Assembly: GCA_036381435.1 (NCBI GenBank)
Contig: DASVCW010000033.1
Location: 1 to 64,000 of the forward strand
Reading direction: 5' to 3'
DNA from: Fodinibius sp036381435
Lineage (GTDB): Bacteria > Bacteroidota > Rhodothermia > Balneolales > Balneolaceae
Length of the DNA stretch: 64,000 nucleotides
Both the position numbers and the translations under genes were made by a program. Below are positions 48,352 to 57,009 of this stretch, one piece after another. How positions within the stretch are numbered: the first letter of the stretch is position 1; each line of letters opens with the position of its first letter. Under the pieces are notes generated by a model. It saw nothing but the letters and a program-made list of their open reading frames with translations. It made no database searches and was not told where the DNA came from.

Positions 48352-50799
48352 ATGGCAACAAAGACGAAAAGAAGTAAGTCAAAGTCTAAAGCAAAATCTA
48401 AATCGTCCTTTACCAAAAAACAGAAGCAGGAGATTCTGGATGATTATAAGCTGGCGATGATGAGTCGTGAAGCCTCTTACCTGGGACGAAAAGAAACCCT
48501 CACCGGCAAAGCCAAATTTGGCATTTTCGGTGATGGAAAAGAGATCCCGCAGATCGCGATGGCAAAGTATTTCAAGAACGGAGATTTCCGCTCAGGCTAT
48601 TACCGAGACCAGACTTTCATGATGGCTATCGGTCAGGTTACCGTGCAGCAATTTTTTGCCCAGCTTTATGCCCATGCGAATGTCGAAGCCGAACCGGGTA
48701 CCGGCGGACGGCAAATGAATGCCCATTTCAGCACGCGAAGCCTGAATGACGACGGAAGCTGGAAGGACCTCACCAAGATGAAAAATACTTCACCTGACAT
48801 TTCGCCTACCGCAGGACAAATGGCTCGTTTGCTGGGCCTGGCACAGGCATCAAATATTTATAAAAACCATGAGTCGCTGCTTAAGGATAAAAAGTTCCAA
48901 AAGTTCTCTGAGAAGGGTGATGAAATCGGCTGGGGAACTATCGGTGATGCCAGTACCTCCGAAGGTATTTTTTGGGAGACCATCAATGCGGCCGGCGTTT
49001 TGCAGGTACCGATGGTGCTTTCAGTCTGGGATGACGGCTATGGAATATCGGTTCCCCGGAAATATCAAACCACCAAAGGAAGTATTTCTGAAGCGTTAGC
49101 CGGTTTCCAGCGAACTGAAGATAAAAACGGGCTGGAAATTTTGACGGTCAAGGCCTGGGATTACCAGGGGTTGATGAAAACCTATGAAAAGGCCGAAAAA
49201 ATCGCCCGTGAAGAACATGTACCGGTGCTAATCCACGTACAGGAGGTCACTCAGCCACAGGGGCATTCAACTTCAGGCTCCCATGAGCGCTACAAGTCTG
49301 AAGATCGGCTCAGCTGGGAAGAAGAATATTGCTGTATCAATAAAACGCGTGAATGGCTGCTGGATGAAAAGATTGCCACCAAAAAGAAGCTGGATGAGAT
49401 TAAAAAAGAAGCTAAAAAAGAGGTAAAAGAAGCACAGAAAGCGGCTTGGAAGGCGTTTACCGGAGAGATGAAAAAAGAGCTTAAAACAGTGGATGGTTTG
49501 CTGAATGATCTCATCTCTGAAAGCTCAAATGCAGGTGCATTGAAAGAAATTCAAAAGCAAATGAAGTTGCCGATGGTACCGCTGAGAAATGACGTTGTTT
49601 CGGTGGCGCGGAAAGCGCTAAGGGTGGTCAGAAATGAAGAGGCTTCATCCAAAGAGAAGCTTCAAAAATGGCTTGATGAAAGTAACGAAGCCAATAAAGA
49701 GCGTTACGACAGCAACCTGTACAGTGAGGGAGCAGATTCACCGCTCAATGTGGAGCAAGTAAAGCCGGAGTACAGTGATGACGCTAAAAATGTGGACGGC
49801 CGGGTGGTTCTGCGCGATAACTTCGAGAAAATCTTTGAGGAGTATCCCGAGACGCTGGTTTTCGGTGAAGACAGCGGCCAGTTGGGTGATGTGAATAAAG
49901 GCCTTGAAAATCTGCAGGATAAGTTTGGTGAGCTCCGTGTGAGAGATACCGGGATTCGTGAAGCCACCATTTTGGGCCAGGGTATCGGAATGGCCTTGCG
50001 CGGTCTGCGCCCCATCGCTGAAATTCAATATCTCGATTATCTGCTTTACTGCTACCAGGGACTAAGTGATGATCTTGCGACAGTTCGTTACCGAAGTATG
50101 GGCGGACAAAAAGCTCCGCTGATTGTCCGAACGCGCGGCCATCGTCTGGAAGGTGTCTGGCATACGGGTTCACCCATGGGAATGATAATTAATGGCGCTC
50201 GCGGAGTACATGTATGTGTTCCCCGAAATCTCACTGATGCCGCCGGTATGTACAATACTTTGCTGAAAGGTGATGATCCGGCGCTGGTTATTGAACCGTT
50301 AAACGCCTATCGCCTGAAAGAAAAGTTGCCGTCAAACCTGGGTGAATTTACCGTTCCGCTGGGCGTTCCTGAAATCGTTTCTGAAGGCTCTGATATCACC
50401 ATCGTCTCCTATGGCTCAACCTGTAATATTTGTGAATCAGTTATTCCCGAATTAGAAGAAGCAGGCATCTCTGCCGAATTGATTGATGTTCGAACATTAT
50501 TGCCATTTGATAGGAATCACATGATTGTAGAATCGCTCAAAAAGACCAATCGTATTCTTTTTGTGGATGAAGATGTACCGGGTGGCGCTTCAGCTTTTAT
50601 GATGAATAAAGTGCTGCAAGAGCAGAAAGGGTATTTTCATCTCGATTCTGAACCACAGTGTCTAACCGCCAAAGAACACCGTGGTGCTTATGGCTCTGAC
50701 GGTGATTACTTCTCAAAACCCAGCGCGGAAGATATTTTCGAAGCGGTTTACGGCATTATGAATGAGGCCGATCCGGAGAGATATCCTGCTATTTATTAA
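48352..50799 (+). CDS. 2-oxoacid dehydrogenase E1, alpha and beta subunits fused
   Basis: 815 residues. The N-terminal Lys/Ser-rich tail (1-25) leads into the alpha part (about 25-385) with GYYRDQTFMMAIGQVTVQQF, the TPP motif GDASTSEGIFWETINAAG, and VLSVWDDGYGISVP. After a Lys/Glu-rich linker (about 330-470) the beta part (475-815) has DNFEKIFEEYPETLVFGEDS, IREATILGQGIGMALRGLRP, and LIDVRTLLPFDRNHMIVESL. The fused form of the branched-chain/pyruvate E1 is common in Bacteroidetes. Substrate could be pyruvate or branched 2-oxoacids. No E2 or E3 gene is nearby. Confidence 0.93.
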   Translation: MATKTKRSKSKSKAKSKSSFTKKQKQEILDDYKLAMMSREASYLGRKETLTGKAKFGIFGDGKEIPQIAMAKYFKNGDFRSGYYRDQTFMMAIGQVTVQQFFAQLYAHANVEAEPGTGGRQMNAHFSTRSLNDDGSWKDLTKMKNTSPDISPTAGQMARLLGLAQASNIYKNHESLLKDKKFQKFSEKGDEIGWGTIGDASTSEGIFWETINAAGVLQVPMVLSVWDDGYGISVPRKYQTTKGSISEALAGFQRTEDKNGLEILTVKAWDYQGLMKTYEKAEKIAREEHVPVLIHVQEVTQPQGHSTSGSHERYKSEDRLSWEEEYCCINKTREWLLDEKIATKKKLDEIKKEAKKEVKEAQKAAWKAFTGEMKKELKTVDGLLNDLISESSNAGALKEIQKQMKLPMVPLRNDVVSVARKALRVVRNEEASSKEKLQKWLDESNEANKERYDSNLYSEGADSPLNVEQVKPEYSDDAKNVDGRVVLRDNFEKIFEEYPETLVFGEDSGQLGDVNKGLENLQDKFGELRVRDTGIREATILGQGIGMALRGLRPIAEIQYLDYLLYCYQGLSDDLATVRYRSMGGQKAPLIVRTRGHRLEGVWHTGSPMGMIINGARGVHVCVPRNLTDAAGMYNTLLKGDDPALVIEPLNAYRLKEKLPSNLGEFTVPLGVPEIVSEGSDITIVSYGSTCNICESVIPELEEAGISAELIDVRTLLPFDRNHMIVESLKKTNRILFVDEDVPGGASAFMMNKVLQEQKGYFHLDSEPQCLTAKEHRGAYGSDGDYFSKPSAEDIFEAVYGIMNEADPERYPAIY

Positions 50800-50804
50800 T
50801 TCGC

Positions 50805-50828
50805 TGTAGCTCGAAATTTATTTCGAGG
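50805..50828. repeat. REP-like palindrome
   Basis: TGTAGCTCGAAATTTATTTC continuing GAGG; arms CTCGAAAT/ATTTCGAG. Lies 6 bp after the E1 stop codon. It belongs to the family around the RAYT pseudogene. Confidence 0.75.
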
Positions 50829-50854
50829 GGTATCAAACACCGAAATGAAACATG

Positions 50855-50878
50855 TATCTCGATATTTATATCGAGATC
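50855..50878. repeat. REP-like palindrome
   Basis: TATCTCGATATTTATATCGA continuing GATC; arms ATCTCGAT(A)/(T)ATCGAGAT. Second of three in a row downstream of the E1 gene. Confidence 0.75.
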
Positions 50879-50898
50879 TTGTAATTGTAGAAATAGCT

Positions 50899-50938
50899 TA
50901 TCGAGATAAATCTCGATCTACATAAATTTTGAGCTACA
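50899..50938. repeat. REP-like palindrome with GTAGCTC tail, at the 3' end of the RAYT pseudogene
   Basis: TATCGAGATAAATCTCGATC at 50899, then the motif TTTGAGCTACA to 50938. The pseudogene stop codon (50934-50936) is inside the tail. Same family as the other four copies, in opposite orientation to 50805. Confidence 0.75.
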
Positions 50939-51566
50939 GATATGGCAAATAATTCTCTTTGCAATAACTCCACTTCCAATCTTGCCAGTTTTGTATAAAA
51001 CCGGCCTTAACCGGATTTAACAAAATATACCTGATAATATTTTCTCTTTCTTTATCATCCCGAACCCAATGATCGTAACTTTCATGTTGCCAAAATTGTC
51101 CCTTTCGCTTTAGAATTTTATTAGCCTGAAAAGCCGTTGATCCTTTAATAAGCTTCATAATATCAGTTACCGGGAACGAGTGTTTTTTAGAAGATTTTTC
51201 TCCCCTTAACAGTTTAAACAGCATATGCCTATGATTCGACATAATACAGTAGCAGATTAATTCATATTTCTGTTGTCAAGCTTATGCAGTTTATCAGCAA
51301 CAATGTTGGCAATTTGATCATTTTTCAGCCAATGTTTACCGTTCCTGGAGCCATCAAGCAGGTGATCAAATTTGGCAAAATAGCGTTTGTGATAATTAGC
51401 TACTGAAAGTTTATCATCAGCCTATGTTTTTTAAGGCCTGCTCTTTTTCTTGTTTTAGCTGGCCTATTACAGCTTTCGGGAGGGAATTAGCCAAGCGAAA
51501 TGTAACAAAGAACTCCCCATCTTCAGGCTGATAATGGGGCAAGTTTCTCTGATAGTAGTCGTTCAT
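50934..51566 (-). pseudogene. REP-associated tyrosine transposase (RAYT, IS200-like Y1 family), frameshifted twice
   Basis: Reading from the ATG at 51566, the frame gives MNDYYQRNLPHYQPEDGEFF, VTFRLANSLPKAVIGQLKQE, then stops after KNIG. A shifted frame continues ADDKLSVANYHKRYFAKFDH, LLDGSRNGKHWLKNDQIANI, VADKLHKLDN, and after a second shift YELICYCIMSNHRHMLFKLL, which stays open to the stop at 50934. The joined protein has the HUH motif (NHRH), the nucleophile-type Tyr in HESYDHWVR, and YILLNPVKAGFIQNWQDWKW. Two frameshifts make it inactive. It is bounded by palindromes of the TGTAGCTCGA family at both ends. Confidence 0.85.
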
Positions 51567-51678
51567 GATAATTAAACTGTTATTCAAAACAGCTAAATAG
51601 AAAGAAACCTCTTTAAAAGCAAAAGCAGTTCGAAAACAGCGCTAAATTTATTTAAGTAGCAGTAACGCAGAACCAGCT

Positions 51679-51702
51679 TCTCGAGATAAATCTCGAGCTA
51701 CA
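51679..51702. repeat. REP-like palindrome flanking the RAYT pseudogene
   Basis: TTCTCGAGATAAATCTCGAG continues CTACA, ending at the stop codon of ctaB (51703-51705). Arms CTCGAGAT/ATCTCGAG. Best-preserved member of the family. Confidence 0.75.
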
Positions 51703-52608
51703 TTATAGCAACAGCAAATCTAAAATTACAAAAATCCAGACGATAGGCAGGTAGCCGAAAGAGGCAAACATCAGCTTTTTGGCGGAGGGTTTATCGCGGT
51801 CTTTAGCAAAGATAATGCCATAGTATAAGAAAACAAGCCCGCTAAGAAGGGCACCCAGGAGATAAAGCCAGTGATTCATACCAACATAAAAAAGTCCCGC
51901 GCTGACAGGGAGTAACGCAATCAGACAGGGTATAATAATTAAAACTGTTTTAATTCCTTTAGGGTCATTTTTGGGTAGCATGCGAAAACCGGCCATCGAA
52001 TAATCGTCTTTACAAACCCAGGCAATAGACATTACGTGGGGAATTTGCCATAAAAATACGATGCCGAATAACAGCCACATGGCAACGCTTCCCAAATGAC
52101 CTGTAGCTGCGGCCCAACCTCCTACGGGAGGCAATGCGCCGGGAATGGCACCAATAAAAACATTAATCACCGAAACCCGTTTCATCGGGGTATAAGCGCC
52201 AAGATAAATAAGCGAGGTGAGCAGTGATACTGTTGCGGCTATAAAATTCACAAATGCCATTAAGTAGATAAGCCCTGCCAAGATTAGACCCATCGAAAAC
52301 AGGATACTTTGCTGAGGACTTACTTTATGAGAAGGAACCGGACGCTTGCGGGTGCGCTTCATTTTACCGTCATGGCGCCACTCAAGAAACTGGTTGTGGG
52401 CAGCGGTTCCGGAGGCAATCAGCCAGGTGCCAAGGGTCGCATGAATCAAGAGTATAAAATTGACTTCACTTCCGGAACCCAGAACGAAACCAATAAGCAT
52501 ACTGGCTAAAACCGTAAGCGTAATTCCCGGCTTTGTCAACTCATAGTAAGCCGAAATTTTTTCCGTGTTGATAAACTTTGAAAGGGTAAAATCTGTGCTT
52601 AACTTCAT
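51703..52608 (-). CDS. ctaB: Protoheme IX farnesyltransferase (heme O synthase)
   Basis: 301 residues, UbiA family, from the ATG at 52606-52608. TKPGITLTVLASMLIGFVLG, NQFLEWRHDGKMKRTRKRPV (first Asp-rich motif), and KDDYSMAGFRMLPKND (second) are complete, with seven or more hydrophobic segments. It adds a farnesyl chain to heme B to make heme O for the caa3 oxidase. Divergent from ctaA at 52741, so the two heme A genes share a 132-bp promoter region. A longer start (TTG, 52638) is possible but less likely. Confidence 0.96.
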   Translation of the reverse strand: MKLSTDFTLSKFINTEKISAYYELTKPGITLTVLASMLIGFVLGSGSEVNFILLIHATLGTWLIASGTAAHNQFLEWRHDGKMKRTRKRPVPSHKVSPQQSILFSMGLILAGLIYLMAFVNFIAATVSLLTSLIYLGAYTPMKRVSVINVFIGAIPGALPPVGGWAAATGHLGSVAMWLLFGIVFLWQIPHVMSIAWVCKDDYSMAGFRMLPKNDPKGIKTVLIIIPCLIALLPVSAGLFYVGMNHWLYLLGALLSGLVFLYYGIIFAKDRDKPSAKKLMFASFGYLPIVWIFVILDLLLL

Positions 52609-52740
52609 GCCAAATCTGTAATTTTTATACCGCTTCAAAGGTACAGATTTTATTTGAAAATTGGTACTTAAAAGCTTGACGGGAGACGGAAGACCGGAGC
52701 GGTTTAACGGTCATCCGTCTACTGTCACCGGTCCTTAAAA

Positions 52741-53682
52741 ATGAGTTTCATGAAGCTAAACACTTATCAAAAAGTTGCTATTACCACCGTTTTTGCTACT
52801 ATATTTCTGATCTTTGTAGGTGGCCTGGTTCGCGCTTCCGGCTCAGGCTTAGGCTGTCCCGACTGGCCCACTTGTTTTGGCAATTGGATACCGCCGACAT
52901 CCGCTGCTGACCTGCCCGCAGGTTTTGATGTCTCGCAGTTTAATGTTTTTAAAACATGGACAGAATATGTAAATCGTTTAATAGGAGTGATTATTGGTTT
53001 ACTGATTACCGCAACCTTTATTTTATCTTTTCAATATAGAGAAAAACAGCCCCTCGTTTTTTATAGCTCGGCAGCGGCTTTTGTGCTAGTGCTGGTACAG
53101 GGCTGGCTTGGCGGACGAGTGGTTGAAACAGGCCTTGACGAATGGCTGATCACCATCCATATGATCTTGGCCATGCTAATTCTTGTACTGCTTATTTTTG
53201 CGGCTTTTAAAGCTTCGACTGAGCATTTCTCAGTAACCCTTACCCCCAAAACGAAGCACTGGATGCTGGGCGTTCTTTCGGTATTAATGATTGTTACTTT
53301 TGTGCAGCTGGTGGTAGGTACGCAGGTTCGGGAGGCTGTTGATGTACTTAAGAATATGATTTCATCTCCTCCAAGAGAAGTATGGGTTTCAAAAATTGGG
53401 GCTATTGATGAAGTTCACCGTAGTTTTTCATGGATTGTTCTATTAGCAGGAGCGGCTGTTTTTTATCTCTCCCGGTGGCGCATTCAATCGTCTCTGATAT
53501 CAAAAATCGGAACCGCTATATTCGGGCTCATCATCTTGCAGGCTATAACCGGCATTGGCTTGTATTATCTTGGCCTGCCGCCATCTTACCAGGTAATCCA
53601 TTTAACAGGTGTTGCCTTTATAATTTCTTTTGAGTTTCTGCTGTTTTTGTTGATAACTCATTCTGAAAGAGAAGCAGTTTAA
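52741..53682 (+). CDS. ctaA: Heme A synthase (COX15/CtaA type, short form)
   Basis: 313 residues with eight hydrophobic segments. GGLVRASGSGLGCPDWPTCF (27-46), WTEYVNRLIGVIIGLLIT, and DEVHRSFSWIVLLAGAAVF hold the heme ligands and the ExxNR/H motifs; the cysteines C39 and C45 fit the Bacillus-like CtaA pair. It converts heme O to heme A next to ctaB. It differs strongly from the COX15-like gene at 32862. Its stop codon lies in the terminal repeat of a MITE. Confidence 0.94.
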   Translation: MSFMKLNTYQKVAITTVFATIFLIFVGGLVRASGSGLGCPDWPTCFGNWIPPTSAADLPAGFDVSQFNVFKTWTEYVNRLIGVIIGLLITATFILSFQYREKQPLVFYSSAAAFVLVLVQGWLGGRVVETGLDEWLITIHMILAMLILVLLIFAAFKASTEHFSVTLTPKTKHWMLGVLSVLMIVTFVQLVVGTQVREAVDVLKNMISSPPREVWVSKIGAIDEVHRSFSWIVLLAGAAVFYLSRWRIQSSLISKIGTAIFGLIILQAITGIGLYYLGLPPSYQVIHLTGVAFIISFEFLLFLLITHSEREAV

Positions 53683-53957
53683 CGTGAATTCGAGATAGGC
53701 AAACAGTTAATCTCCAATTTTAAATATAACCATATAAACATCGGGAGATCGCTTCAGTCGCAAAAACACTCCTTCACGATGACAAGAATAGGGATTTAAA
53801 GTGGATAATAAAGAAACACAGTTCATTGCGAGCGTATTACTAGCAATATCTTTTTAACGCTGCTAATTTCGAAACCAATAGTGTTTCAACCACAAGTAGA
53901 AGTAGAGTGAAGCAATCTCCCAGTCGTATATAGGATTTATCTCGAACTCACGTTAAA
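53678..53957. mobile_element. MITE-like element with 20-bp terminal inverted repeats
   Basis: TTTAACGTGAATTCGAGATA (53678-53697) and its inverted copy TATCTCGAACTCACGTTAAA (53938-53957) match at 19 of 20 bases. Inside is a second, inner pair, CGGGAGATCGCTTCA (about 53742) and TGAAGCAATCTCCCA (about 53910). No gene is contained. Solo copies of the end sequence occur at 15125 and 22725. Confidence 0.8.
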
Positions 53958-54196
53958 CGGAATAAGCAGTCGCTTTAAAAAGCGGCATGTTTACTTACGG
54001 TACAATACCCTTTGATTAAATTCAAACGTATGTATCACCTACCCCAAACATCTGTTTGGGAAAGAATATCTTTTAATTGAATAAAATACTGATCGAAGCA
54101 GGCGCTTCGATATACATAGAAAGATTCTGCCTTTACTTTAAAGGGAATAAGGCGTTTCTGCACAGGTGGGATATTTGCCAGAATCTTTAAAACAAA
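53958..54196. other. Intergenic region, nothing recognised
   Basis: No gene or structured site is seen in these 239 bp, which separate the MITE from the ACIII-caa3 terminator. Short open frames lack ribosome-binding sites or any similarity that I recognise. Confidence 0.4.
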
Positions 54197-54226
54197 AAAA
54201 GCGGTCAGATGGCTCTAACCGCTTTT
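54197..54226 (-). terminator. Rho-independent terminator of the ACIII-caa3 operon
   Basis: Stem AAAAGCGGT (54197-54205) and ACCGCTTTT (54218-54226) with a 12-base loop. On the minus strand it is followed by TTTGTTTT, a good T run, 24 bp after the last gene (coxD-like). Confidence 0.85.
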
Positions 54227-54249
54227 AAAGAAATAGAGTTGTTACTTGT

Positions 54250-54558
54250 CTAGAACCCCGGAATAATTGACGGACGGTAAAGGGTATCAAGAAGGGTGAA
54301 CCCTACTAAAAGGCCAAAAAAGACGAGGGATGAAAGCAACAGCATAGTATTAAATCGCTTATCCCACCAGAGATTCATAAAAAACAGGGCAACTAATGAT
54401 GCTTTGAAAATAGCAATTCCCATGGCTACTATAATCGCCCAGGGGTGTGGCAGGTGCAGGTAACGAACGCCAACTGTTAGCAGCGTTAAAATAAGCAAAG
54501 CGCCGCCTACCCCGAGTAATGTTTTATAAGTGGATATATGATGTCCGGTCATGAGCAA
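54250..54558 (-). CDS. Cytochrome c oxidase subunit IV-like protein
   Basis: 102 residues, three hydrophobic segments (LLGVGGALLILTLLTVGVRY; WAIIVAMGIAIFKASLVALF; MLLLSSLVFFGLLVGFTL). FKASLVALFFMNLWWDKRFN is typical of the bacterial COX4/CyoD subunit IV family. Last gene of the operon, 16 bp after subunit III. Confidence 0.9.
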   Translation of the reverse strand: MLMTGHHISTYKTLLGVGGALLILTLLTVGVRYLHLPHPWAIIVAMGIAIFKASLVALFFMNLWWDKRFNTMLLLSSLVFFGLLVGFTLLDTLYRPSIIPGF

Positions 54559-54574
54559 AAAATATTTTTAGTTA

Positions 54575-55231
54575 TCATTCAATTAGGTAAAACAGCGGGA
54601 AAAGGAAAATCCAGATGATATCAACAAGGTGCCAGTATAAGCCTGTTATTTCAACCGGTGTATAATACTGGCTGCCAAATTCTCCTTTGAGGGCTTTTAT
54701 GAGCAGCCAAGTCATCAGGCCAATACCAATGATAACGTGAATGCCGTGCAGACCCGTCATCAAATAATATATGCTGAAGAAAACACTGGCTTTCGGGTGA
54801 GCAATACCTTCATAAGTATAAAACTCTCCCGGAAAAATGCCCAGATGAAATTTATGTGTCCATTCAAAATACTTTATCACCATAAAGGCGCAGGCCAGTA
54901 AAATGGTAATACCAAGATTAATGGCAATCTGTTTTGTCTTATTTAGTTGTGCTGCCCGGATAGCCATTGCTACGGTGAGACTACTGCCAATTAAAACAAT
55001 GGTGTTTATGGTACCTAACAAGGTATTCAATTCTGTCGATGCTTCCGTAAAAAGATCGGGATACCAAGCTCTATATACAATATAAGCTGCAAATAAGCCT
55101 CCGAAAAACAGGATTTCAGTTACCAAAAATACCCACATACCCATTTTAGCAGAGTCGAACTGCTGTTCAGCATCTACAAAATGATGCAGGTGATATTTTG
55201 GATGTGATGTGGCTGTTGAGTCGTTTGCCAT
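54575..55231 (-). CDS. Cytochrome c oxidase subunit III
   Basis: 218 residues from the ATG at 55231. KMGMWVFLVTEILFFGGLFA, AAYIVYRAWYPDLF, and YYLMTGLHGIHVIIGIGLMT followed by WHLVDIIWIFLFPLFYLIE are subunit III blocks; five to six membrane segments. Structural subunit of the caa3 oxidase. 31 bp after coxA. Confidence 0.94.
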   Translation of the reverse strand: MANDSTATSHPKYHLHHFVDAEQQFDSAKMGMWVFLVTEILFFGGLFAAYIVYRAWYPDLFTEASTELNTLLGTINTIVLIGSSLTVAMAIRAAQLNKTKQIAINLGITILLACAFMVIKYFEWTHKFHLGIFPGEFYTYEGIAHPKASVFFSIYYLMTGLHGIHVIIGIGLMTWLLIKALKGEFGSQYYTPVEITGLYWHLVDIIWIFLFPLFYLIE

Positions 55232-55262
55232 AATCAAATATTACTTTTTATTAAGTTAATCC

Positions 55263-57008
55263 TCAAAGTTCGCGGTTGGGTTCATCACGATCTATTTTTA
55301 TATCCTGATGATCGGCATGTCCGTGTCCGTTGCCCGATTCTGCCAGACCAAGCTGAAATTCATCCATTGGTTGATGATAATCGTAAGGGCCATGAACAAT
55401 TACCGGAGTATGGTTGAAGTTATGCTGCGGCGGGGGTGAAGAAACCTGCCATTCTAAACCGCGACTTCCCCAGGGGTTAGCCGGGGCTTTTTCCCCGTTA
55501 ATGAGTGATTTCACCAAGTAGATGAACACCAGCAGGAAGCCTAATCCCAGAATATACGAGCCGATGGTTGAAACCTGGTGGAAAATTTGGAACTGCTCAA
55601 TGTAGTTATAATATCTTCGGGGCATTCCTTGTGCTCCCATAACAAACTGGGGAAGGAATGTAACATTGAAACCGATGAAGATAGTGAGACATGCAATTTT
55701 GGCAAGCATTTCATTGTACATTCGCCCGAACATCTTAGGCCACCAATAATGAACTCCTGCCATGAAAGCCATCACCATTCCGCCAACCATTACAAAGTGA
55801 AAGTGGGCTACCACGTAGTAAGTATCGTGCAGGTGCACATCAAGAGCGATGGTACCCAGAACAATACCGGTAAATCCACCAATCAGGAACAGGAAGAAAA
55901 ACCCAAAAATGAATAGCAGCGGCGACTGTAACTTAATCGACCCTTTGTACAGCGTTGCCGCCCAGTTAAACATTTTAATACCGGTAGGAATACCGACAAG
56001 GAAGGTTAAAAAGGAGAAGACCATAGAGGCAAGCGTAGCCTGTCCGGAGACAAACATGTGGTGTCCCCACACAAGAAATCCGATAAAGGCGATAGCCAAA
56101 GAAGATAAGGCGATAGCCCAATAACCGAAAATATGCTTTCTGGAGAAAGTAGTAATGACTTCAGATACCACACCAAAGCCGGGTACAATCATGATATAAA
56201 CAGCCGGGTGACTATAGAACCAGAAAAAGTGCTGGAAAAGAACGGGATCGCCGCCAAGCGCGGGGTCAAAAATACCGATTCCGAGAATTCGCTCCATGGC
56301 GATCAGTGAGAGCGTGATGGCAAGTACCGGAGTTGCTAAAATTTGAATAATGCTCGTTGCATAAAGCGACCAGCTGAAAAGAGATAATTTACTCCATGAC
56401 AGACCCGGCGCTCTCATTTTATGAATAGTAGTAATAAAGTTTACACCTGTTAGAATGGATGAAAAACCAATCACAAAAATACCAAAGACCATAGCGGTTA
56501 TGGCGCCATCTGTGGATGTAGAGTAAGGAGTATAGAATGTCCAGCCGGTATCAACTCCGCCGCTCAGCATGGCATAAACAACAATAGTTGCTCCGATCAA
56601 GTACAGATAATAGCTCAGCAAGTTTAACTTGGGAAAGGCTACATCTTTAGCTCCAAGCTGTATAGGCAGTAGAAAGTTACCTAAAGCAGCCGGGATAGAA
56701 GGCACTAAAAAGAGGAAGACCATAATGGCGCCGTGCAGCGTAAAAAGCTGGTTATAGGTATTTGCTTCAATGAAGGTCTTTGCCGGAGTCCAAAGTTCTG
56801 TACGCAGCAGCAAGGCCATCACTCCGCCAACAAAAAAGAAGAAAACAACGGAAGCAAGATACATGACGCCGATTCGCTTATGATCAACGGTAGTTAACCA
56901 TGACCAAATTCCCTTTTCGGCATTCAGGTAATTATGTTCGGGTTCTTCTTTCGGCTTAAAACGCCGTACCTGCACTTTTTTTAGATTTGAACTTGCTTCT
57001 GTAGCCAT
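55263..57008 (-). CDS. caa3-type cytochrome c oxidase subunit I
   Basis: 581 residues. Heme-copper core: WFYSHPAVYIMIVPGFGVVS (CuB His and cross-linked Tyr), VWGHHMFVSG (His pair), and HDTYYVVAHFHFVMVGG (heme ligands). The helix VI motif is YSHPAVY, without the Glu of mitochondrial-type XGHPEVY, so it belongs to the A2 type of proton channel, as in Rhodothermus caa3. A C-terminal His-rich tail (GNGHGHADHQD, about 562-572) may bind metal. Operon with CoxB immediately before it (1-bp gap). Confidence 0.96.
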   Translation of the reverse strand: MATEASSNLKKVQVRRFKPKEEPEHNYLNAEKGIWSWLTTVDHKRIGVMYLASVVFFFFVGGVMALLLRTELWTPAKTFIEANTYNQLFTLHGAIMVFLFLVPSIPAALGNFLLPIQLGAKDVAFPKLNLLSYYLYLIGATIVVYAMLSGGVDTGWTFYTPYSTSTDGAITAMVFGIFVIGFSSILTGVNFITTIHKMRAPGLSWSKLSLFSWSLYATSIIQILATPVLAITLSLIAMERILGIGIFDPALGGDPVLFQHFFWFYSHPAVYIMIVPGFGVVSEVITTFSRKHIFGYWAIALSSLAIAFIGFLVWGHHMFVSGQATLASMVFSFLTFLVGIPTGIKMFNWAATLYKGSIKLQSPLLFIFGFFFLFLIGGFTGIVLGTIALDVHLHDTYYVVAHFHFVMVGGMVMAFMAGVHYWWPKMFGRMYNEMLAKIACLTIFIGFNVTFLPQFVMGAQGMPRRYYNYIEQFQIFHQVSTIGSYILGLGFLLVFIYLVKSLINGEKAPANPWGSRGLEWQVSSPPPQHNFNHTPVIVHGPYDYHQPMDEFQLGLAESGNGHGHADHQDIKIDRDEPNREL

Positions 57009-57009
57009 A

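Noticed and set aside
53958..54240. tRNA or small RNA gene in the gap before the ACIII-caa3 operon
   Set aside because: No cloverleaf or conserved T-loop sequence was seen; the only structure is the terminator.
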